The translations under genes were made by a program, and so were the position numbers. Shown piece by piece: positions 43,597-54,820 of a stretch of DNA of 64,000 bases. The stretch is from Rhizophlyctis rosea (taxonomy: Eukaryota; Chytridiomycota; Chytridiomycetes; Rhizophlyctidales; Rhizophlyctidaceae), in the NCBI GenBank assembly GCA_027596075.1, contig JADGJC010000101.1, forward strand, positions 57,182-121,181. Direction: 5' to 3'. Within the stretch, counting starts at the first letter, position 1. Every line of letters starts with the position of its first letter. Below the pieces are notes generated by a model. That model made no database searches. It saw nothing but the letters and a program-made list of their open reading frames with translations, and was not told the DNA's origin.

Positions 43597-46435
43597 ATGG
43601 ATGGCGAAAGTCGTAAGACGCTTAGGCGGGTAGTCCTGTTTCGGCCGCCTTCTCCGCTCCTTTCCAACTCGCTCCAAAAGACAAATGACCAGTCAAGTGA
43701 AAACCACGTCGCCGAACCTGACTTCTGGGAGTACCTGTTGCAAAATGTGACATCGTCCAAACCTGTGAGCCGGAAGCGGAAAAGGTCGTGGTGCTTAGAT
43801 ACGCGCTCGGAAGAAGACGGAGGACGTTTGATGGATCTGCACCATCACTCTTTAGTCTTTGAGACGGCAAGCACTGACGTTGTGTCGGCAACGAAGTTCG
43901 TGGACTTCGGGGACGGGTTGGGAAGTCCAGAGTCAATAGGAAGTCATGGCGCTTTATTCGTGAACGGGAATCACTACGATCGTAACAGCCTGGACTCAAC
44001 CGTAAATCCTCCCGTGGTTGATGAGCCTTCTTATGTGGGAGAGTCCTTAGCTGTATATTTCGATTTCGTGTTTCCCGTCTACTTTTCGCATCAGTCGTCA
44101 AAAGCTCGGCAAACAAGCACAGAGTCATTAGGGACATCTATCGTTCCCTCAGTAGTCCTGACACCAGCCGGAGAAAGCGTAGCGATACCAGCTGGATATT
44201 CCAATTGCGCACGGCGTGATGTGAACTCCGTTCAGACATTCAATACACTTCCCGAGTGGTTACCTTCTTTATCGCCTTCAGTAGCAGCTCGGTCACCATC
44301 TTTAGCAGTAAATGAACCATCCATCATAAAAGAAGTCTTGGGGCGTTCTGTCGATTCGCATGCGGCACGGTTGTCGATAGAGAGTGATCATGCATCTACG
44401 CAGGCAGCAGATGAAGAACATCCAGCGCGATCAGAAGCTCCACCAGAACCCCCACCAAAAACTTTACCAAAAGTGCCGCCATATAAGCTCCCAAAACACT
44501 TTGTATTGGACAATCCGCGCCCGACTACCAAACCTTTCCGCGTTCCCACATGGCATATTCCGGCACCTTCAAAACCTCTTCCCAAACCTCCTCAACAGTT
44601 GCAACACACATACCCACGACCCGCCCCCTCAAACCTCCGCCCACTGAATTGCATAGCTGAAGGTGGCTGCGTCTCCATTCTGTGCATGGTCCATCAAGTG
44701 AATACAGCGCGAGACATCATCGTAAAGCAGTCGGGTCAAGCTACGACTCTGGCCTCAATATCGGTAGGCGACGACACAGTGCCATATTTCCCCATTGCTT
44801 TTTGGCGGAATCAAACCGCTTTTGTCAATGGGATTGAGAGAGGAGATATCCTTTGGTTGAAAGGTATGAGGTGACAGGGCAGTTGGAAAGTGGATAGGAG
44901 TTGGAGCTTACAGAACGATGTGTCCTTAGATATTGATGTGAAGTCCTATCGCGACAAACTGTCTGGCACCGCAAGTTACAGATCATCGGTTAAAATTGTT
45001 CACCGACCTTTTGGCGATGATGATAAGGCTCCAGATCCAGGTATGACTCCTTGCTTTCATTGCCCGCATTGCGAACGCCGCATCAGCATTCCGCCTGTAC
45101 CGACTCATCTTGCGTTTCGATGAATCATCCAGACACCAGAGCCACATTTTCCGAACTCGGTAACAATCAACGTCTCATGGAGTTGCTGAAGTGGGCGCAG
45201 AATCAGTGGGGATTGGAGACGTTGAGGGGTGAGGAGAAGGATCCGAGGCCGAATGCGGGAAAGAAGAACTACGTGAATGTTGCAGCTTTTAAGGATGGGG
45301 ATGTGATCAATTTTCGCGGAAAGGTCGTTCGAGTTGGCGATGGAGGGAAAGGAAAAGGGAAAGAACGGGAAGGGTGGAACCCAGGTGCGGAAGTGTGGAT
45401 GGTTGATTGTGCTGGAAAAGGGACGAGGGTTCTGCTGTAAGTTACCTCTCGATAACATAGATGGTGTCTGGTACCCCGGTGTTTGTTTACATCAATCGTC
45501 GCGCAGACGCTATCCCGAACCTTTGTATGCGACACAACTTTTGTCGGGAATAGGAGATGTGTTTGAGATTGTGGATGTTGTTGTGACATGGGATGGGGTA
45601 AAGCGTGAGTTGGAAGGGACCTGTTATTGGTTTGAAGATTCAATGGTGCTGACCGATTTTGACGGTAGAGGAGTACTATCTTCGCACAACGGACGGCACG
45701 ACCGTGACACATGTGCCTCCTCACAATTTCCGTCCAGGCACATTCATCGGGGCCGTAGAGCTACATGGGAGGGTGTTTGGGAGCTTGGATGATTTGATGA
45801 AATGCAGTGTCTCAGGTACGCGTCGTCTTCTGCTATACGGTGCGTTTACCAAAATCCACAAGGAAATAATGTGCGCACAACTAGGTTTGGCGACTGTCGA
45901 ATGCGACTTGAGCTCTATCCATTTCCCATCCGTTGGAAAAAGCTTCTATCGTTCAGCCGACATTGAGCTGGGCATATCAGACTTTGACATTTTCGTCACA
46001 TGCTGGTGTCGGACTTGTGGGAGAGAAGCGGAACGTGAGGATGTCAATGGGATCTGGAGATGTGGGGGTAGTGAGTGTGGGATTGGGCAGCAATGTTTGG
46101 AGTGGTCCTTTACGGAGGCAGTCGTGAGGCTGGAGGACGGTAAGCGGGGCGGTGTGAGGGCGGATGGTAGAATAGAGTTTGGTCTGCTTGAAAAGATGGT
46201 CGGAGTGGATGTGAGGGAGGTGATGGCAGGGGGTGAAGACGTTGGTGCAGGGGTCGTTAGGAAGTTTAGGAATGGGCTTTCAAGGTTGGTGAATGGTGGG
46301 CCAAAGCGGATGGAAGTATTTTTGAGATGTGAGACGGACTCGCATGGGTTCGTGATTGGAAGAGATATTTTGGTTCAGGGCGTGCAGTATGAATCCGATG
46401 AGGTCGGAAGAGATGCACTCGAGCCTGTAACATGA
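43597..46435 (+). CDS. Multi-OB-fold protein with zinc ribbon (RPA1/SHLD2-like)
   Basis: Five exons (43597-44870, 44907-45040, 45133-45436, 45507-45604, 45669-46435) give about 858 residues. The first 350 residues are low in structure and Pro-rich near the end. An OB fold follows (CVSILCMVHQVN, FWRNQTAFVNGIERGDILWLKG). A second OB begins KKNYVNVAAFKDGDVINFRGKVV and continues through VWMVDCAGKG. The third region contains a C4 zinc ribbon, CRTCGREAEREDVNGIWRCGGSEC. This order fits single-stranded DNA-binding proteins of the RPA1 or shieldin-2 type. The first intron would be only 36 bp (44871-44906). A 69-bp GT-AG segment inside the last exon (45816-45884) may also be spliced in frame. Confidence 0.6.
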
Positions 46436-46619
46436 TACCATACTTGAGCGCACACCAAAAGGCCGTTGGTGTTTATACACCTTTTTCGCTTACTGCTCAA
46501 TGTTGTCTGAAATTGCCACAGGAAGGTTTTTGTACATCCCGCAATACAAGCTTCTGCGGGGAACATATCCAACTATACTACAACATCAAATCTACATAGA
46601 TTATTTGTATGGCCCCAGC

Positions 46620-49600
46620 TTACTCCCCTTTCAGTACAACCGCAATTTTCTCAGCAGCTCTGCGCGTTGCGGGCAAGTAGGATCCCAATAATGAGACGAG
46701 GAATGAGGCGCCTACTGTTGCGCCGTACAGCGCAGAAGGGAAGTAGAACTTGTAAGGGAGCTGCGTGTACAGGTTCAGCTGCAGTGCGACTGCGAGGGCG
46801 ATCAGGAGACCTATTGTTTCAGGAGAGGTTGTGAGATGTGCAGACGATGACAATGATGAAACTTATGAATGTACTGACCAACTGCTGTGCCGATCAATGT
46901 GCAAGCGAACATGATGCAAAGAGCTTCATAGATGTAGATTTTGATGACGCTTGATACCTGCGAAAAGTAGGAGCAGGAATGTTGGAATTGGTTCAGGAAA
47001 GTTCTACATTTTGCGGAGTAGATCAAGGACATACCGGGAAGCCGAGGGATCGAAGAACACCAAACTCCCATGCATTCTCGTGGATATTTGCTGTGAACGA
47101 CAGCCAGAGCACGAAGAAGCTGAATAGGACGCCTACTGCCGAGACTAGCGAGAAGAGTACACCTTAGCATATGCCAGCAGAAATTGTCCAACTCCACTCC
47201 AACCTCACCAATGTAAAAGATGATTGTGATATACTCCGTCGCAACCTCAGTACTCCCAGTCTCATCCACAACCGTCGTCACCTTCACACTGCTATCCCCA
47301 ATAACCGTCACCAAATCCGCCGCCAGCTCATCCACCTGCTTCTTGGTGCTCCCCTTCCGCACCCTCACCAACAACTGCTCTTTCGGCGCCTTATCCATCA
47401 CATCCTGCCCTGTCTCCGCCTGCACGAAGCGCATCAACCTCTCGTACTTCTCCATCCCCATAAACACAGGTGGAGTACCACCTCCCCGTGGTCCAACTGA
47501 CGGGAATGCCGGCATTTTATCCAGCATTGCTACAGGTTTTGTGAGATATGTTTTGTCAACGCGCCAAGGTCCGCCGGTCCAGTACCCGATGGTGAATTGG
47601 GTGAGGGAGTAGATGGAGATTTGGGCAGATTTCGTCATGCCGGAGGAGAGGATAATGGGTGTGGCTTTGGAGTAGAGGTAGGTGCGATTGGACGAGTATT
47701 GGCCGGAGCCCCATAAGTCTAATACGCCAATTTGGGGTGGGGGGAGTTTGGCGGTCTTTGATGAAGTTCCGTAAGGCTCTGGGTTGATGGTGAGGTTGAG
47801 AGCGCCGAAGGGATTTGGCATCTCGATGCCGCCGGGGGTTGAGGACGGAATGGGGAGGGTTGTTTCCAAATCTGCATAGTCATAATACTGGAGGAGAACA
47901 CCGTCCAGAAAGGAAGGCTCAACCCCGTACAGCTTGATGTTTTGATTCGCGTCAATGGGAGCTAGAGTTGTCAGGCGCAGGGCTTGGACTTCGTCCATTG
48001 CACCTATATCGAACTGCGTGTGGAGTTGGTGATTACGAAGATTGTAATGAAAACAAGCTCAAAAGCACGTACTTACTGTCACAAACGTGAAGCCTTCCAA
48101 AATGGTGTCGGGCGCATCCGTACCATTCTTGAGCGACGCAAAGTACTTTCTCAACCGAGCCTCCGGTAGTGGGTTGCTCCACTTTGGGCCCGTTGCGACA
48201 ATATCTGCACCCAAGTCCCATTCCGTCACACCTCTAACACTTGCAGTCTGGACGTTGAACATTGCCGCTACGAAGATGATGTATGCCAGGCACAGGGTGA
48301 ACATCAAAGCTGTCATCCGGTTTCTACGCGCGTGCGATGCAAGATTTTTGTTCACAATATGTAAAAGTGGCCGATCGTGAGGTAGGACGATGAGGGACGC
48401 GAAGAGGGTTTCGATTGCGCTTTGAAGTATTTGCCCAACAAGGACTGCGCCAATTACCATTGCTGTTTCTCGCGTTAGTCAACATGCAGGTCGGAGCAGA
48501 AGCATTCGAAACCTTACTTCAATACTTACCTAACAGAATGATTGTCATAATACGGAAGAACAGTTCCACATTGTTTAACACAAAGGTCAGCGGCACAATA
48601 TAGTACACCATGAACCCAAACAGAAATAATATTGCCGCAATCGCCGCTTCCAAAGGCTTCATGCCAATCTTTTCAAGTCGCTGAACCACAACAACCGTGT
48701 CGTTGACTGTGCTGTGGAACAGATCGAGTGCCTCCCGAAGTGTTTTACTGAGAGCGCGGCGAATGGGGTGCAGCATTCCAATAAGTGGAAGGACGGTGCC
48801 CATCACCACACCAAGAATGATTCCCGATGTTGATAAATCGTTTGATAGTGGGGAGGAGGCATAGTTGGAAAGGAGTCGGGCGATGGGAAGGTGGAGCAGG
48901 TATGCCACTATAAGTCCCAAGGTTATGCCCGGAATAGAGAAAAAGACTGCCTGTACGTAATAAAGCTGATCAATTTTCTTGCTTGCACCAAGTACTACTC
49001 TCACAATGTGCCATACCTGACAAACCAACAACCCCATCACACTCTTATGCTTCAATCCCAACGTCCTCAGCATCCCATACTCAAACGTCTTTGACTCCAC
49101 ATCCGTCAGCAGCAATGAATAGATCAAAATAACCGCCAAAAAACACAGTATCACCACCACTGTGAAGAACGCCTCCTGAAGATAAATCGACATCATCTCC
49201 GTCTGACCCAACATCGTGTACACTGGCGCAAGATAATCCACCCCGGCACTAATACCAATTGCCCCAGCAACAGCATTCGAAAATCGAATCATGTCTGCTG
49301 TTCGTTTCTTGTCTGATTTGACATAAGTCTTGTCAGCATCTTGCTTCATTACTATCACGCTCATGACGTAGTCGGTGATGTTCACATTTCCCTGCATCAC
49401 ATTGAGAATCTTCTGAACATCGGTGCTGGAGGTGTTGCGTTGCGCTTCAAGAGCTAGCACAGTCAACTTCATGGCGGGATTGTTGCGGAAAGTTGTGTTC
49501 AGGTAGTGACGGATCATCGTTTGAGAGGCTTCGTAGCCCAAAATGACGACATTGCCAATTTTGGGTGGGTATTTGCCATAGGGAGAGTCGATGGCGTCTA

Positions 49601-51315
49601 TCACTTATTGTTGAAATGGATTTGTATTTGTGAATCAGTTTATTGAAAGAGGCTGATCAGCTCACAGGGATTGCGAATCAACACCTACCTGTAAACTCTT
49701 CTGTGAAACTAATAGAATCCATTTGATTCGATAGTGCGTCTTGGGGGATGATGTAGTTTCCATTTGAGTCCGCTAAATGTATAAAAAAAGCAGATTATAG
49801 CTTTGCATACGGTATCGTGATACATGAAAACATACTGATTGATGCAATATCATTGAGCTGCTTTTGCACGTCCGGTGGGAACAAGCCGGCGATGTATGGC
49901 GGGATAAGCGCCGCTTGAGGTGTTGGTTCAGTAGAAGTCTGCGTTGTTGATGCGGTCACATCTGGGGTTGTAGCGGTGTCATTGGAGCTGCTATTTGTGC
50001 CTGTACCCGGACCCAATTCTCCTTCGACTGAGGGTTGGATGACTGAGGATTGCTTCCCAGCGCTCCCTTGTGCTGACTGGCTCACGGCCGCTGATGCAGA
50101 CGACGATCCCTGCACTCAAATGTAAGACTGTGGACCATCCCATAAAATGTGTAGAGGGTGACACTTACAGACAGTAGTCCATTCAGCGTGAACGTAAGGT
50201 TTACTTTTGCACCCGAGTTGGGTTGAATCTTGTAAGCTCTCAACACTGAAGCGCTCATCGACACTTCATTTTTGCCCAAATCTTGATAAGGCCACTTGGC
50301 GCCCAAACCAAGTTGCTGGAGGGCTGATAAGGTCAATGATCTTGTATATATGAAGTTGCACCATGTACTGGGATACATACTTTCTCAAGATTCCAATCAA
50401 AAATCATGGCAATGGCGGAATTGTTGACATCATTGAGAGTCATATTTACGGGCAACATCCATCTAGGAACCGCGCCTTGTACTCCTGATGCGGAAACAAG
50501 TGGATATTTTATGGAAGTATAATTCAGGAGAAGTTGATTCTCCGTTGTTGTTGATGGTGTCAAGAGCTGTATGCAATATGTGAGACGCGTGAGTGAGGAG
50601 ATGCCTTTTTGTTGCTGTACGTACAAGATCCCATTCCCCAACCTGTGGAACAATTGATGACGTTAGACTTTGCAAGCTGCGCGTGACTTATTCTCAAGGC
50701 TCTCACCGTATCCTGCGCCAACCGGACAAATAGAATTGTAGCATTCTCCACTGTTGTTGTAACCAGGCTAAGTGTAAACCAACCTTCAGTGAGAGTCTGC
50801 CATTCAGAAGTAACATGAGTCACTCACCTCAAAAATAAAACGGTCATAAACACGGTCAGAAACCCTACGAAAAATGACCCGGTATCTCTCTTCATTCCTG
50901 CAAACACATATGCGATCCCAAATTTGACATTTCCCCGAAAGAATTCCCAGCGTTGACGCCAAGTGATTCTGTGCCTCTTGCTGCCATCTTGAAAGATTAT
51001 GACTTTACCATCTTCGGTACCGATGGCGCGGGCATAGTCTTTCGGGTCGATTCCAACGCCGTGAAGAGATGCGACGCTTTTGGACGTTATGAGTGGCGGA
51101 CGAGTGGATGTGGGAAGTGGGGGAAGTGAGGATGGTGGTACGCCAGATAGATTCGGGGATGAAGGATCTTCGTCGGAGGAGTCTGGATGGGATATTTCGG
51201 CGGGGTGAAGGATCTGTGTTGCAAGGATGTGCCCCGTGGTAGGTCGATGTTGAGGGGACGGGCCATCGAAAAGGGGTGGTGTGCGACGCGAAGAGGGGTT
51301 GGTGGAGTCGTCCAT
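46620..51315 (-). CDS. FtsX-like (ABC3-type) permease, eukaryotic
   Basis: Fourteen exons join in phase to 1276 residues: 51315-50828, 50767-50707, 50642-50625, 50566-50381, 50315-50169, 50109-49836, 49772-49689, 49597-49017, 48950-48530, 48462-48077, 48013-47209, 47144-47035, 46957-46879 and 46810-46620. A cytosolic Pro/Ser N-terminus leads to a first membrane helix (FFVGFLTVFMTVLFL) and a long extracytosolic domain opening FVRLAQDTVGEWDL. Two FtsX modules follow, each with a SKTFEYGMLRTLGLKH- or AWEFGVLRSLGFP-type coupling segment. The end is GSYLPATRRAAEKIAVVLKG, the classic FtsX C-terminus. No ATPase domain is in the polypeptide. Bacterial relatives (LolC/E, MacB) act in lipoprotein or export machines; the fungal function is unknown. 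Exon 3 is an 18-nt microexon. Confidence 0.88.
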
Positions 51316-51646
51316 CTAATTGTTATAAGTACAAAATCTTCACGATGTGATTCTGCGCGAATTCGAAGTTGGTTGAAAGCGCTTCAACAGATCGGTGTTA
51401 CGGAAGGATCACCACTCAAATGGCAGGACCGACATGTTTATCAGCAGACCCATCATAACGCGTGGTGGCCCCAGTTCGTGTTGCTTACATCATACTGTTC
51501 ATCTCTCCACGCAGCCATTCCAAAGTCTTCCTTCAGCACCTAGATCTTGCGCATTTCGACCAATATCGGAAGCTTCGAAAACATCTTGAAGCTGTCAGAA
51601 TCCGGCTCCGTACTCCATTGACGACACTCAGCTTTTTGACAGAACG

Positions 51647-54451
51647 ATGCAATCCACATCACCCACCTCAACACCGTCCTCTGCACCTCACACCTACAAC
51701 CTCGACACAGTCGGCTACTACCGCACCCTCGACCCCATTGAGAACTTCAGACTACGGATTCGTTTCGCTAAGATTGCAGATAAGAACGTCCCACTATCCG
51801 CAGGTACGGTCTGGCAGATTCCAAGTATTAATCAATGGAGGTAATTCTGACCCAACTCTTTCCCGAACTGACAGCCACAAATGCCAAGCCAGGGAAAGAC
51901 AATGGCAGCAAGGACGCTCCAGTCAGCAGATCATTACCAAAAGCGGAGGAGCTGACGGTGCGGTGGCAGCAGAAGGTTTTCAGCCCAAGGTAGTGACAGG
52001 GCAATTAGATGCTTTATGTCTCACAATGTAATGACAACAACCATTTCCGGCTTTCAGAGAAATCATAGACTACAGTCACCTGCCCTCCAACGCAACACCC
52101 CTTCATCAAAAATACCACACAAAGCTGCAGTCACGGATGGCGAAACCAAATTCACGGGAAGCAAGATTGGCTGCTTCTGGGAGTGTTCACGCCAGTAGGT
52201 GGAAGTTACTAGACAGTCTCGATATACTTCTCCAAACATATGGGGCGCAAAAGTTACTCCGCCTTACTGACGCTGATATGACCCAACCAGCACGAAAGCG
52301 CCTCTTCACATACATTGACGGCGACGGTTACATTCCACGTGACGATCTTATAAATCCGCTCACCACCGCTCCTTACACTCACGTCAAGCCACCAACTGAT
52401 GATCGGCTACTGACTTTGAGAGAGAGGTGTCTGGCAGAGCTGGACGAAGACGGACATTTGATATATCAGCGACGGCTTGCTAAGCAGCGAGCTGAGAGGG
52501 CAAGAGCTGGGCGAGAGGAGGGGCGGAAAGGCGCACTGAATGAGGTTGTGAAGGATGGGGAAGGGGACGAGAGGGAATTGGTTGATGGGCCGGTTGGGGA
52601 GATGCATATTATGGCCTTTTTGGTTGACAGGTAAGGGGCTGAAAATCAGTCAAGCGAATTGAACAGTGGCTCAAACCTTGTTTCAATATTTTGATAGGGA
52701 TGAAGCAGAAAATCAAACTCGCTCCGGGCCACGAGGAAAGAATCTCCCTTCCCGAGGAGCTGATACTGGCGATGAAGTCATCAAACGACTCTGCACCATC
52801 CAAGTGTTCAAAAATGGGTTGATTGCGACAGTGGTAGGCTGCTGACTTTCGATTTTGCTGCCAAATTCGGGTTATCCAGCACTCACTTCTCATGTGGTCA
52901 AATCACCCCATTCCGCTCATTATTTGATAATCGGTTTCAGCCAGACATATCCAACCCTACTCAACGCTTTCGCTTCTCCCTGAACGATGACGTGTATGAA
53001 TACACCATTGAAGACGCATCGCCAAAGCTCCCACCAGAAGAAGAGGAAAGGGAACAGAAAATCTTCACTGAGTATCATGCAAAGTAATATAACGATCGCA
53101 GTCACCAAAGCAATGACATTTGCTAGTTCCCCAAATAACTAACCTTCTCCTTCTCCACAAACCCATCCAGAACATCCCAAACCCGCCTATCAACCCTCAA
53201 CACCCTCTCCTTCAACCCGCCACCAGAACTCTACTCCCTCCGCATAGACCTCTTCGGCGAGATTGTCGATGCCCGTCATTTTCCGTCCGGCACGCTTTAC
53301 GTGATGTGGTTTCTGGATTTACCGGAAGGGTGGAAGGAGGATGAGGAAGCTGCGGGGGGAGGATGGTGTGTGGGACAGACGCAGAGGTCGGAGAGTGCGC
53401 TTTGTGATGGGGAGAGGGAGGCGGTGTTCGGCAGTCCGGTTGAGGTTAGGTGTTTGGCGGTTAGGTTTGGTAAGTTGTGTGGGTTCTTTGTGGTTGGGGG
53501 AGTTGGGGTTTTCACTGCTTGTGGAACGGGAATTGGATCTCAGCGTGTTGACAGATTTTTTTGCCGGTTGCCATTTGGGATGCAGACAAGATCCGCGAAT
53601 GGCCTAAACTCTACTTCCAAGTCAACTCCGTCGACTACTGGGATCGGGATTGCGTCGAGGGATATGGGTATATGGACGTGCCGCGGACGCCAGGTAAAAA
53701 GTCTGACAAACCATGGTGAAAACATCACCGTCAAACACCGCCCTCAACTCATGATCGTACCGTACACATAAACGATAGGATGTTACTCATCTACCATCCA
53801 AACCTGGCGACCCTTTGGAACATACACATCACGCATGGAGAGTTTCTTCATTGGTGGAAGTCCTGATTTGGAGGATATCACGTACGAGGCGGTGCCGAAG
53901 GGGTTTGCGGTAAGGGAGGGGAGAAGAGGCGTAACAACCCTTCGTAGACAAAGGCGCTTATAATCCGCAACGCACAGGGCTCACGCCTTTCCAAATATGG
54001 CTTCACGACCGAATCATCCGGCACGGTGACGGTCAGGATGAATGTCGTGCATCAGGCGGAGTAAGTTTTCCGTCTCTGGTTTGTCGGATCCAAACATTAT
54101 TATTCTTGTGCGATGCCAAATCAGAGCATAACTCATCCATTAACTCACGTCCCTCATAGAATGTACAAACTCCGCAGACCGCACTTTGCTGGAGATGTCA
54201 ACAAGTAAGTTTTCTTCTCAACGCTCGGAATGGATAGGGCGTACGATGTGACTCTATTGTTTTTTGCAGACATCTCGAAGGGAATGTTCGTGCCATATCA
54301 GGTAAGAGGAAGTATAAAATATCCTCTCGGGCAGAAAGATTGCCAAATGACAATCATGCTGCTGATGCCCAATCTTCCGCTGCCAACAGACGCCTTGATG
54401 CGGGCCCGCGCGAGATTGGAAGCCTTACGGCAAAGCAAGAAAGATTCCTGA
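51647..54451 (+). CDS. MKS1: MKS1, B9-domain ciliary transition-zone protein
   Basis: Twelve exons join in phase to 627 residues (human MKS1 559). The N-terminus has YYRTLDPIENFRLRIRF. After a linker come RLFTYIDGDGYIPRDD and the strand RLCTIQVFKNGLIATV. The B9 domain runs from LRIDLFGEIVDARHFPSGTLYV, through WFLDLPEGW and QTQRSESAL, to KLYFQVNSVDYWDRDCVEGYGY. TWRPFGTYTSRMESFFIGG and LSKYGFTTESSGTVTVRMN follow. MKS1 joins B9D1 and B9D2 in the transition-zone MKS module that gates ciliary entry. Introns are 65-116 bp, longer than the window norm. It is divergent from the FtsX-like gene, 331 bp apart. Confidence 0.93.
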
Positions 54452-54820
54452 AAGACAACCGACGGCGGATACAACGTATGCATCAAAAGGTTCTGATTCA
54501 TGATATTTTTGTACATCGAATGGGCTGTTGATACCGTCCATTCATTCTCCTTTCTGTCTGGCGTCGTCGAATACAAGTTACACTGTACATATATACATCG
54601 CGAAGGAAGCGACCAAAAAGAAATATAAAATATGTAGATAATGAGAAATATGTCGCCATTGCTCGCCCTACCTGTAGAAACGCATCTAGTTAATATGTGG
54701 CTGCCTTTTCTCATGAAGCGTCTCTCCTTGTGAGTGAACATGACACATACCAAAAATGAAACTCCCCTTCCCCAACCTCACCTCCAACCCTCCAAACCCC
54801 ATACACACACCAAGAACCCC

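Noticed and set aside
43622..44137. A 171-codon minus-strand frame over the OB-fold gene N-terminus
   Set aside because: Low-complexity Arg/Ser/Thr product with no splice or family support, opposite a long coding frame.
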